A stretch of DNA of 5,378 nucleotides from assembly GCA_003250175.1 (NCBI GenBank), contig QKHD01000246.1, positions 1 through 5,378 of the forward strand, given 5' to 3'. A program made the position numbers and the translations under genes. Numbering within the stretch: position 1 is the first letter of the stretch; the number at the start of each line of letters is the position of its first letter. Shown here piece after piece: positions 1-5,204 of the stretch. This DNA is from Helicobacteraceae bacterium (GTDB lineage: Bacteria > Campylobacterota > Campylobacteria > Campylobacterales > SZUA-545). The notes under the pieces are model-generated. The model ran no database searches. It was not told the origin of the DNA and was given only the letters and a program-made list of their open reading frames with translations.

Positions 1-336
1 GGTTTTATATATCAGGTGCTCTCGCGCTTGTACCAACACTTGGATACGTACGTCATCAGGGATTCGATCTTCTTCAATCAATCGTCGGGTAAAGTCAAAC
101 TCTACCTTCGATGCGGAGGGAAACCCGATCTCAATCTCTTTAAACCCAGTCTTGACCAAAAAGTCAAAAAACTTCAGTTTCTTTTCCATGTTCATGGGCT
201 TGATCAACGCCTGGTTGCCGTCGCGCAGGTCGACGCTGCACCATGCGGGTGCCTGGGTAATGGTGCGGCTCGGCCACTGGCGGTCCGGAATATCAATAAC
301 GGGAAAGGGTTTATATTTGGTATGGGTGTGTTGCAT
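1..336 (-). CDS. leuA: 2-isopropylmalate synthase, long form (N-terminal part; gene continues past the left edge)
   Basis: The enzyme condenses acetyl-CoA with 2-oxoisovalerate, the committed step of leucine synthesis in the cytoplasm. Reading the minus strand from the ATG at 336-334 gives 112 codons with no stop. The product begins MQHTHTKYKPFPVIDIPDRQ and then WPSRTIT, the N-terminal extension typical of the long-form LeuA family (about 550-600 aa). DLRDGNQAL (residues 36-44) is the catalytic and metal-binding DxRDGxQ motif of the DRE-TIM metallolyase superfamily. GFPSAS (71-76) and QAREHLI (103-109) are further family landmarks. The start is fixed by an AGGAG ribosome-binding site at 343-347, 6 nt upstream, and by the N-terminal match to the family. 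About four-fifths of the gene lies outside the window. A Leu-rich leader peptide and a strong promoter precede it, so expression is probably leucine-responsive. Identification is by recalled motifs, not a search. Confidence 0.95.
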   Translation of the reverse strand, partial: MQHTHTKYKPFPVIDIPDRQWPSRTITQAPAWCSVDLRDGNQALIKPMNMEKKLKFFDFLVKTGFKEIEIGFPSASKVEFDFTRRLIEEDRIPDDVRIQVLVQAREHLIYKT

Positions 337-424
337 GGTATTCTCCTACAGAATCAACAATAATAAAAATAAACAAGCTCAGATCGAGCGGACTAAAAAA
401 TGAAAAACAGGGTGTGGTAAAAAA
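337..424 (-). promoter_or_regulatory. leuL-leuA spacer with leuA ribosome-binding site complementary to the leucine-codon run
   Basis: This 88-nt untranslated stretch joins the leader stop codon to leuA. The leuA Shine-Dalgarno region reads GUAGGAG on the transcript (343-349). Its exact complement CUCCUAC occurs twice in the leader leucine codons (448-454 and 439-445), and CCUAC occurs a third time (430-434). Pairing would mask the leuA ribosome-binding site unless a ribosome occupies the leucine codons. The spacer is very U-rich. The only local hairpin seen is a weak 4-bp GCUC/GAGC stem (loop of 5) at about 378-390, followed by a broken U-rich run, so a classical intrinsic terminator is not convincing. 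The complementarity is seen directly; the switch mechanism is inferred. Confidence 0.55.
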
Positions 425-511
425 TTAGAGTAGGGGGAGTAGGAGGCGTAGGAGCAGGGAAGCGGACACTTGTGTTGGTCTGGTTGCGGGCGACGTGTTG
501 AATCGTTGCAT
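425..511 (-). CDS. leuL: Leucine leader peptide (28 aa), probable attenuation sensor of leuA
   Basis: A short minus-strand ORF begins at ATG 511-509 and stops at TAA 427-425. It is preceded by a strong AAGGAG Shine-Dalgarno (517-522) 5 nt upstream. The 28-residue product has an unremarkable N-terminal half, rich in Thr, Pro, Arg and Gln, and ends SLLLRLLLPLL, with 8 leucines in the last 10 codons before the stop. It lies between a consensus promoter and leuA. These are the marks of an amino-acid-biosynthesis leader peptide whose translation senses charged tRNA-Leu. The leucine codons are CTG, CTC, CTA, CTC, CTA, CTC, CTA, CTC, so tRNAs reading CTC and CTA would be the ones sensed. The coding RNA is C-rich and G-poor, which could also serve as a Rho loading site when no ribosome covers it. 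The symbol is by analogy with leader peptides of leu operons. Confidence 0.88.
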   Translation of the reverse strand: MQRFNTSPATRPTQVSASLLLRLLLPLL

Positions 512-545
512 GATTGCTCCTTATGTTTGAAAATGAATGGCAAAT

Positions 546-573
546 ATTATAGCGATATAGAATGAAATGTCAA
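546..573 (-). promoter_or_regulatory. Sigma-70 promoter of the leuL-leuA transcript
   Basis: On the minus strand a perfect TTGACA (-35, 568-573) is followed after 16 bp by a perfect TATAAT (-10, 546-551). Transcription would start near 539-540, leaving a 5' untranslated leader of about 28 nt before leuL, with its ribosome-binding site at 517-522. Both hexamers match the consensus exactly, so basal transcription should be strong. Control would then fall mainly on the downstream leader, as in attenuated operons. No operator was identified. Confidence 0.88.
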
Positions 574-645
574 TAAGTAAAGCCGTAATGTGAAATAATT
601 TAATGTAACTTTCCTGTAATTTTTATCATATCAAGGGACAGAATA

Positions 646-1041
646 TTGAAAAAAGTCATTACATACGGAACCTTTGACTTATTGCATCCGGGTCATGTCA
701 ACCTGCTCAGACGTGCCAAAGAACTGGGCGATTATCTGATTGTCGCCGTTTCGACCGATGCCTTTAATAAACTTAAACACAAGGAATCGTTTCTGCCTTA
801 TGACGACCGGAAAATGGTGGTCGAGGCGATCCGGTATGTGGACGAGGTGATTCCGGAGGAGTCCTGGGACCAAAAGGTGATCGACGTGGAAAAACTGGGC
901 GTGGACGTCTTTGTGATCGGAGACGACTGGGCCGGGGAGTTTGATTTTCTCAAACCCCACTGCGAGGTGGTCTATCTGACCCGCACCCCCGACATCTCCA
1001 CCACAAAAATCAAAACCGGGCTGGGAAAAGGGCAGGCATGA
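646..1041 (+). CDS. tagD: Glycerol-3-phosphate cytidylyltransferase (CDP-glycerol synthesis)
   Basis: The product transfers CMP from CTP to sn-glycerol 3-phosphate, giving CDP-glycerol and pyrophosphate in the cytoplasm. The 131-aa protein is about the length of Bacillus TagD (129 aa). It opens MKKVITYGTFDLLHPGH, holding the HxGH nucleotidyltransferase motif (residues 14-17). The second signature is RTPDISTTKIK (113-123), equivalent to RTEGISTT in TagD, with PD replacing EG. VFVIGDDWAGEFDFLK (88-103) is also a strong family block. The start is TTG: no in-frame ATG lies near, the family N-terminus begins exactly here, and AAGGGA (633-638) sits 7 nt upstream. The stop overlaps the next start as ATGA, so translation is probably coupled. 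A TGTAAT (615-620) with a poor -35 near 591 is the best promoter guess for this strand, and it is weak. The acceptor pathway is inferred from the next gene; in a Gram-negative it would be a glycerol-phosphate-modified surface glycan. Confidence 0.92.
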   Translation: MKKVITYGTFDLLHPGHVNLLRRAKELGDYLIVAVSTDAFNKLKHKESFLPYDDRKMVVEAIRYVDEVIPEESWDQKVIDVEKLGVDVFVIGDDWAGEFDFLKPHCEVVYLTRTPDISTTKIKTGLGKGQA

Positions 1042-2276
1042 ATACCGAGCGTCTGAAATACAAACTCTTCAGTGCAAAGAAAAACCTTTCCGATTCGCTC
1101 TACGCCCTGCTGGAAGGGTGGATTGTCAAGGGCTTTTTTAAAAAGCGTGACCTACTGGACCTGATTGGTTCCTACTCTCACGCCAAACACGCCAGAAAAC
1201 AGCAGCTCCTTACGGATAACAGCGGTAAAAAAACGCTCTTTTTCGTCTTTCGGGGCAACCAGTGGCTGGAGCATTTTATTCCCCTCTATCGTGCCTTTGA
1301 AAAAAATCACTCCGGAGAGGTCAAGGCCTACTTCATCAGCCACTTTTACGGAGACATGAAACTGCAAAAGTATTTTATGGAACTGTACGATGAGACGGAA
1401 ATGAAGCTGAGCCGATATGGAATCAGCCCCGACAATCTCTTTGATTACAGCGAGATGGACCGATATGACAACTTCCCTTCGCCCCAGATGATCTTTTTTA
1501 GCGAAAAGGTCAATCAGATCCGCTTTGAAAACTGCCAGCGTGTCTATCTGCCCCATTATTTCCTTTTGAAAAAGAAGGCCAAAGAGGGCTTTAGCAATAT
1601 CCGGAACCTTGATTTCGATGTCATGATCACCCCATCCAAAGAGGGCTTTTTCTACACTAGCGAGCAGATCAATCACCATAAGCAAGTGGTCAATATTCTG
1701 GGCGGGTATCCGAAAAGCGAATTGCTTGAGCACCCCAAAGAGCAGGAGAGCAACAAGATCATCTTTGCACCGACCTTGGAAAAACAGACCATTCTCAGCT
1801 ACCTTGAAGAGGGTCTGCTGGATGTGTTTGCCTCCATGCCGGAGTATCATTTTGTGCTCAAGCTCCACCCGTCGCTTAACGGTGGCAAAAGCCGGATCAT
1901 CGACTACATCAAACAAAAAACCGCCCAGATGAAAAATATCAGCCTCGATCTGAGCAGCGCGATCGACCAACTGGGTACGGACTCCGTGATGCTGATCGGA
2001 GATTTCGGTAATGTTGCTGCCGAATACAAGGTGATTTTTGGCAAAAAGACCCTCTACCTCAAGGTGCCCGACCAGTACGAAGGGGGAACCGACCTGCTTT
2101 TTAGGGACCGTTTTGCCGAGGGTGTCTGCACGATTGGCGAGCTGAAAGAGACTATTAAAAGGGTTGTATCTCAGCAAGGAAACGTTGCTGTCGAAAGTGC
2201 CGGTGAAGCCTGCTTGTACCATTTCGGGCATGCATCGGACTATATCGCCGACGAAGTGCTCAAGCTCATTAAATAG
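1038..2276 (+). CDS. CDP-glycerol glycerophosphotransferase-like protein (TagB/TagF family, divergent)
   Basis: The 412-aa protein probably transfers glycerol phosphate from CDP-glycerol to a surface glycan or lipid-linked acceptor at the inner face of the membrane. The C-terminal half shows the family order: GGYPKSE (222-228), IIFAPT (241-246), LKLHPSL (274-280, His277 matching the catalytic HP histidine), then GDFGNVAAEYKVIFGKKTLY (321-340) where TDYSS-x-xxD is usual. The N-terminal WHGTPLKK motif appears only as LPHYFLLKKK (171-180), keeping His173 but losing HGTP. No transmembrane helix is evident; residues 1-55 are basic with amphipathic stretches and could bind the membrane. The ATG overlaps the upstream cytidylyltransferase stop by 4 nt (ATGA), which strongly supports shared CDP-glycerol chemistry. 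The loss of TDYSS serines and of HGTP is odd: either a distant subfamily or a changed acceptor. Alternatives are another CDP-alditol phosphotransferase or an inactive homologue. Confidence 0.75.
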   Translation: MNTERLKYKLFSAKKNLSDSLYALLEGWIVKGFFKKRDLLDLIGSYSHAKHARKQQLLTDNSGKKTLFFVFRGNQWLEHFIPLYRAFEKNHSGEVKAYFISHFYGDMKLQKYFMELYDETEMKLSRYGISPDNLFDYSEMDRYDNFPSPQMIFFSEKVNQIRFENCQRVYLPHYFLLKKKAKEGFSNIRNLDFDVMITPSKEGFFYTSEQINHHKQVVNILGGYPKSELLEHPKEQESNKIIFAPTLEKQTILSYLEEGLLDVFASMPEYHFVLKLHPSLNGGKSRIIDYIKQKTAQMKNISLDLSSAIDQLGTDSVMLIGDFGNVAAEYKVIFGKKTLYLKVPDQYEGGTDLLFRDRFAEGVCTIGELKETIKRVVSQQGNVAVESAGEACLYHFGHASDYIADEVLKLIK

Positions 2277-2284
2277 GAGAGTGG

Positions 2285-2875
2285 ATGTATAAAGTAGTGT
2301 TGATGGTCATGTTGGCCATGGGTCTTGATGCCGCAGTCAAACTCAAAAGCTCCGGAGCGACTCCGGAGGCTTTTGTTCCCAAAGGCTGGGTGCTGGATAA
2401 AACGGCTATGGGCTATCTTAATCCGGATAAGATCGAAGATGCCGCGATGATCTTTCGCAATAGCACCTCCGGAGCGCTGATGCTGGTGGTGGTGACGGGC
2501 AGCAAAGAGCAGGGGTACACCCTGGTGGCACAGGATGAAACACTCATCACGAAAGATGCCATGCCAGCCCTTGAGATCAAAGGCCGTGCGCTGCGCATTC
2601 ACCTCTATCAGAGCATGGGTGCCATGGCACATATAAACTATACCTTCCGCCTGCGCGAGGCATGCTTTGAACTGGAAGAGTACGAAAAGGAGAGCATGGC
2701 AAGCTCCGGAGCCTCCGAGCGCATGAAGGTCAATTTTGCCAAAGGGTATTTTGAAAAAAGCACCCGGGGCGGGGCGGGCAAGCCCCAGCGTCAGCGTGGC
2801 AAGCTACCCAAAGAACCTCTGCAATGCATGAAAAAGATCGGCGACGGTCTGCGCTTTTCCCCCAAACTGCCCTGA
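2285..2875 (+). CDS. Predicted exported protein of unknown function with a VPKGW...LNxDxxxD motif
   Basis: I cannot assign a function. The 196-aa product starts with a short signal-like segment (K3, hydrophobic 4-14, probable cleavage after LDA near residue 16), so it is probably periplasmic; no lipobox cysteine is seen. AFVPKGWVLDKTAMGYLNPD (29-48) followed by KIEDAAMI resembles the 'PKGW..L....GDLN.DG..D..L' opening known from small exported hypothetical proteins, here with GDLN changed to GYLN. The middle alternates hydrophobic beta-strand-like blocks (ALMLVVV 64-70, ALRIHLY 102-108, NYTFRLR 118-124). The tail is basic and ends GKLPKEPLQCMKKI (172-185), where relatives, as I recall them, carry GKLPKxPL. 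The start ATG has GGAG (2276-2279) 5 nt upstream, overlapping the previous stop codon, and the intergenic gap is 8 nt, so it is co-transcribed with the glycerophosphotransferase-like gene. A role in the cell envelope is only a context inference. Confidence 0.78.
   Translation: MYKVVLMVMLAMGLDAAVKLKSSGATPEAFVPKGWVLDKTAMGYLNPDKIEDAAMIFRNSTSGALMLVVVTGSKEQGYTLVAQDETLITKDAMPALEIKGRALRIHLYQSMGAMAHINYTFRLREACFELEEYEKESMASSGASERMKVNFAKGYFEKSTRGGAGKPQRQRGKLPKEPLQCMKKIGDGLRFSPKLP
2350..2368. repeat. Closely paired copies of the palindromic octamer CTCCGGAG
   Basis: Two exact copies (2350-2357 and 2361-2368) lie 11 bp apart inside the exported-protein gene, read in two different codon frames (TCC GGA, then CCG GAG). 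Six more exact copies lie at 1310, 2467, 2704, 3483, 4206 and 5181, the last in noncoding repeat DNA. Variants include TTCCGGAG at 851 and CTCCGGAC at 4430. Use in different reading frames and in noncoding DNA argues against codon choice as the only cause. Confidence 0.6.
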
Positions 2876-2900
2876 TTTTTCCCACCTGACATAACCGACC

Positions 2901-2924
2901 GGTGACCATTTGGGCCCGGTCACC
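2901..2924. terminator. GGTGACC/GGTCACC inverted repeat after the three-gene unit; possible weak terminator or operator
   Basis: A perfect 7-bp inverted repeat (2901-2907 and 2918-2924) encloses a 10-nt loop that contains GGGCCC. It lies 25 bp after the stop of the exported-protein gene, and an alternative GACCGG/CCGGTC pairing is possible in the same place. Only CTTTAG follows, with no true T-tract, so an intrinsic terminator is doubtful. The same GTCACC word recurs twice downstream, so this may instead be a protein-binding operator for the acyltransferase gene. Confidence 0.4.
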
Positions 2925-2957
2925 CTTTAGTAAGCAATCCGTCACCGCCCTGTCACC
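2919..2957 (+). repeat. Three GTCACC boxes at 22- and 11-bp spacing upstream of the acyltransferase gene
   Basis: GTCACC occurs at 2919-2924, 2941-2946 and 2952-2957. The start-to-start distances of 22 and 11 bp are whole multiples of one helical turn, so all three face the same side of the DNA. An inverted copy (GGTGAC) lies at 2901-2906. The boxes end 46 bp before the start codon at 3004. Such phased hexamers are typical of sites bound by response-regulator-like proteins, but no regulator is recognised and the number of boxes is small. Confidence 0.4.
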
Positions 2958-3003
2958 GCTGATGCGCATGATTATGGAAATCGATCCATAAGGAAATGTA
3001 AAG

Positions 3004-4719
3004 ATGGTGAACGTCGAAAACGTGCTCGAATCCAAGTACCCCAGACTCAAAACAGACTATCCGGAGTTGGTCTACCGCGGTGTGGTGGGGTTTCTCAACC
3101 GCCTGCTGCATGTGCGGGATATCAACGGCTTTTTGGAGCGCTACGGCGAGTATAAAGGGCTGGATTTTATTGAGAAGATCTTTGAGTACCTCAATGTCGA
3201 CTACGCCGTCAAGGCCCGCGATAAGGAGAACATCCCCTCAACCGGCCGCGTGCTGATCGTGGCCAATCACCCCCTGGGCGCGCTCGATGCCCTGGCCCTG
3301 ATCAAGCTGGTGGGCGAGGTGCGCCCCGATGTCAAGATCGTGGCCAACGACGTGCTCATGCAGTTTGACCCTCTGCACGAGCTGCTCATTCCCATCGACA
3401 ACATGAACGAAAAAATCTCCAAGGCCTCCGTCGAAAAGGTGCTTAATGCCCTGGAAAACGACGAAGCGGTCATTATCTTCCCCTCCGGAGAGGTGGCACG
3501 CGCCGGAATCTTCGGGGTCAAAGACTCCAAGTGGAAGAGCGGCTTTGTCTTCTTTGCCAAAAAGACCCATTCCAAAATCCTGCCCGTCTACATCGACGCC
3601 AAAAACTCCAAGCTCTTCTACGCCATCTCCTTTATCTACAAACACTTCTCCACCGCCATGCTGGCTAGAGAGATGTTTAACAAACGCTCCCGCACCATCA
3701 ACTTCAAAGTGGGCGAAGTGATCCCCGAATCGGTCGTCGCCTTTGACGGGATCAGCTCCAAGGTAAAAGCCCGCATGTTCAAAAGACACCTTCAGCGCAT
3801 TGCCAAGGGCAGGGCAGGTGTTTTTGCGACGGAACGCTGCATCGCCCATCCGGAGAACCGCCAGCTCATCAAGCACGAGCTGAAAAACTCCCCTGTTTTG
3901 GGGATGACCAAAGATAAAAAAGCGATCTACCTGGTCGAGCACGACAACGCCCCCATCATCATGAAAGAGCTGGGGCGGCTTCGTGAGATCAGCTTCCGCA
4001 AAGTGGGCGAGGGCACCGGCCACAAGCGCGACCTGGACAAGTTCGACAAATACTACAAACACCTGGTGCTGTGGGACGACGAACAGCTCGAGATCGTCGG
4101 GGCCTACCGTATCGGCGAGGTGGACGAGATCGTTAGAGACCGAGGGGTTGCGGGGCTGTACTCGTCCACCCTGTTTGACTTTAGCGAGGACTTCACCCCC
4201 TACACCTCCGGAGCCATCGAGCTGGGGCGAAGCTTCGTCCAGCCCCGCTACTGGGGCAGCAAGGCGCTGGATTACCTCTGGCAGGGGATCGGCGCCTATG
4301 TCAGAACCCACCCCTACATCAAATACATGTACGGCCCCGTGAGCCTGAGCAACTCCCTGGGCAAAGAGGCCATCAGCATGCTGGCCTACTTCTACGGCCT
4401 CTACTTTCCGGGCAAACCGGGCGTCGTCTCCGGACGCACCCCCTACCGTATCTCCCGCGAAGACCAGGAGCGCTACGCCGGAATTTTTGCCGGCGACAAC
4501 TACCTGGAAGACTTTAAAGTGCTCAAAGAGGAGCTATCCTTCTATGGTGCCAGTGTACCCACCCTCTATAAACAGTACGCCGACATCGCCGAACCCGGCG
4601 GCGTGGAGTTTTTCGACTTCAACGTCGACCACGATTTCGGCGACTGCGTGGATGGTTTTATCATGGTGCACATCGACAAGATCACCGAGGCGAAGCGGAA
4701 GCGATATATCGGGGAGTGA
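3004..4719 (+). CDS. olsF: Bifunctional acyltransferase: PlsC/LPLAT-like domain fused to OlsB-like GNAT domain (OlsF-type ornithine-lipid synthase)
   Basis: The 571-aa protein has two acyltransferase domains. In the N-terminal LPLAT domain (about 55-265), VANHPLGALD (86-95) holds the catalytic His89 and Asp95 as H-x5-D rather than the common H-x4-D, and FPSGEVAR (159-166) stands in for FPEGTRS. The C-terminal domain (about 300-480) resembles the OlsB/hemolysin-type N-acyltransferases: ELGRSFVQPRYWGSKALDYL (406-425), then KYMYGPVSLSN (440-450). In OlsF the C-terminal domain acylates ornithine at the alpha-amino group and the N-terminal domain adds the second acyl chain, making ornithine lipid, a phosphorus-free membrane lipid, at the inner membrane. 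The ATG has AAGGAAA (2990-2996) 7 nt upstream. It is separated from the preceding genes by 128 bp with repeated GTCACC boxes, so it is probably its own transcription unit. Codons are markedly C-ending compared with the tagD-like gene. The head group acylated (ornithine, glycine, lysine) cannot be told from sequence; it could be a related aminolipid synthase. Confidence 0.72.
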   Translation: MVNVENVLESKYPRLKTDYPELVYRGVVGFLNRLLHVRDINGFLERYGEYKGLDFIEKIFEYLNVDYAVKARDKENIPSTGRVLIVANHPLGALDALALIKLVGEVRPDVKIVANDVLMQFDPLHELLIPIDNMNEKISKASVEKVLNALENDEAVIIFPSGEVARAGIFGVKDSKWKSGFVFFAKKTHSKILPVYIDAKNSKLFYAISFIYKHFSTAMLAREMFNKRSRTINFKVGEVIPESVVAFDGISSKVKARMFKRHLQRIAKGRAGVFATERCIAHPENRQLIKHELKNSPVLGMTKDKKAIYLVEHDNAPIIMKELGRLREISFRKVGEGTGHKRDLDKFDKYYKHLVLWDDEQLEIVGAYRIGEVDEIVRDRGVAGLYSSTLFDFSEDFTPYTSGAIELGRSFVQPRYWGSKALDYLWQGIGAYVRTHPYIKYMYGPVSLSNSLGKEAISMLAYFYGLYFPGKPGVVSGRTPYRISREDQERYAGIFAGDNYLEDFKVLKEELSFYGASVPTLYKQYADIAEPGGVEFFDFNVDHDFGDCVDGFIMVHIDKITEAKRKRYIGE

Positions 4720-4739
4720 GTATTCCAGAGGGGTCCGGG

Positions 4740-4814
4740 CCTCTTGCCCTCTAGCCGGGCTGGCTCTCACTTTTCTTTAGTAGAAAAGTAAGCAAAAGAA
4801 GCGTGTCGCGGTTG
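4740..4814 (+). repeat. Left terminal inverted repeat of the palindromic element
   Basis: This 75-nt arm begins CCTCTTGCCCTC and ends CGTGTCGCGGTTG. By hand alignment to the reverse complement of 5205-5280, about 60 positions match with one single-base gap. The best conserved blocks are GCCGGGC, TTTCTTTAG and GCGGTTG. Around TTTTCTTTAGTAGAAAAG (4771-4788) there is also a small internal dyad. Confidence 0.75.
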
Positions 4815-4850
4815 GATTTTTTCACGCCGTGTTTCGGTCGTGAATACTAA

Positions 4851-4890
4851 AACTGCAAAACTCGGGCTTCACCCTCAAACAGTTGCAGTT
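4851..4890 (+). repeat. Hairpin with 8-bp stem AACTGCAA/TTGCAGTT enclosing the internal inverted-repeat arm
   Basis: AACTGCAA (4851-4858) and TTGCAGTT (4883-4890) are exact complements. The 24 nt between them (4859-4882) are precisely the arm that pairs with 5137-5160. Outside, GAATAC (4842-4847) and GTATTC (4898-4903) extend the dyad imperfectly. The region can therefore fold locally or pair across the element, two mutually exclusive structures. Confidence 0.65.
4859..4882 (+). repeat. Left internal inverted-repeat arm
   Basis: The 24-nt segment starts AACTCGGGC and ends CCCTCAAACAG. It matches the reverse complement of 5137-5160 except for a 4-nt central block (TTCA against TATG). Its centre with the partner arm is at 5009.5, the same as that of the outer terminal repeats. 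Confidence 0.75.
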
Positions 4891-4980
4891 TCTTAACGTA
4901 TTCTCTCGGTCAACACGACTAAAATCCAAAGCGACACAATCCCGAAAGTCTGCCGCCTCCAGCGGCTAGCTTGTGTCCTC

Positions 4981-4996
4981 GGTTTGCGAGCAAACC
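4981..4996. repeat. Perfect GGTTTGC-GA-GCAAACC hairpin near the element centre
   Basis: A 7-bp perfect stem with a 2-nt spacer lies 21 bp left of the element's symmetry centre. Such a tight dyad is more likely to work as a DNA cruciform or recognition site than as an RNA hairpin, which needs a loop of at least three nucleotides. Confidence 0.55.
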
Positions 4997-5039
4997 TGCG
5001 AAGTTTCGCTTCGCTACACGTGCCTCAGCGGCCAGCGTA

Positions 5040-5064
5040 GCATTGGGAGCTTTGCTCCTAATGC
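5040..5064. repeat. Strong 11-bp hairpin with TTT loop inside the element
   Basis: GCATTGGGAGC (5040-5050) pairs with GCTCCTAATGC (5054-5064), with a single G-U wobble and a three-base TTT loop. It is followed by GTGTTAATTAATG, with no T-tract, so it is not a typical intrinsic terminator on the plus strand. It is the most stable small stem seen in the element. Confidence 0.65.
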
Positions 5065-5136
5065 GTGTTAATTAATGTGTTGTGTGGCTTTGTTTTTCCC
5101 TGACGGAGGCGTGAAAAGAAGGAAAAAGAGCGAGGA

Positions 5137-5160
5137 CTGTTTGAGGGCATAGCCCGAGTT
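5137..5160 (-). repeat. Right internal inverted-repeat arm
   Basis: This is the partner of 4859-4882. The segment starts CTGTTTGAGGGC and ends GCCCGAGTT, and 20 of its 24 positions match the reverse complement of the left arm. Within the arm GGGCatAGCCC also forms its own short dyad. Confidence 0.75.
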
Positions 5161-5204
5161 CCGCAGCTCCCTTCTTTTCACTCCGGAGGAAGGAAGAAGA
5201 AAAA

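Noticed and set aside
378..390. Intrinsic terminator between leuL and leuA
   Set aside because: The only stem is 4 bp and the following T-run is interrupted, too weak to call as an attenuator terminator.
16..403. Two plus-strand ORFs (115 aa and 83 aa) at the left end
   Set aside because: Both lie antisense to leuA, whose minus-strand frame shows clear family motifs and a ribosome-binding site; the plus-strand products resemble nothing known.
1152..2231. 359-aa minus-strand ORF
   Set aside because: It is an antisense shadow of the glycerophosphotransferase-like gene, with no family motif; the plus-strand gene has motifs and an ATGA-coupled start.
2766..2786. GGGGC/GCCCC hairpin as a terminator
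   Set aside because: It lies inside the exported-protein coding region, over 80 bp before its stop, and no T-tract follows.
3238..4311. 357-aa minus-strand ORF opposite the acyltransferase gene
   Set aside because: The composition is that of an antisense frame of C-ending codons (rich in G, V, H, D) and the plus strand encodes two recognisable acyltransferase domains.
4487..4780. 97-aa plus-strand ORF (4487-4780) and 78-aa minus-strand ORF (4534-4770) spanning the acyltransferase 3' end
   Set aside because: They are shadow frames (Ser/Thr-rich, low complexity) that run into the terminal inverted repeat; no ribosome-binding site or family features.
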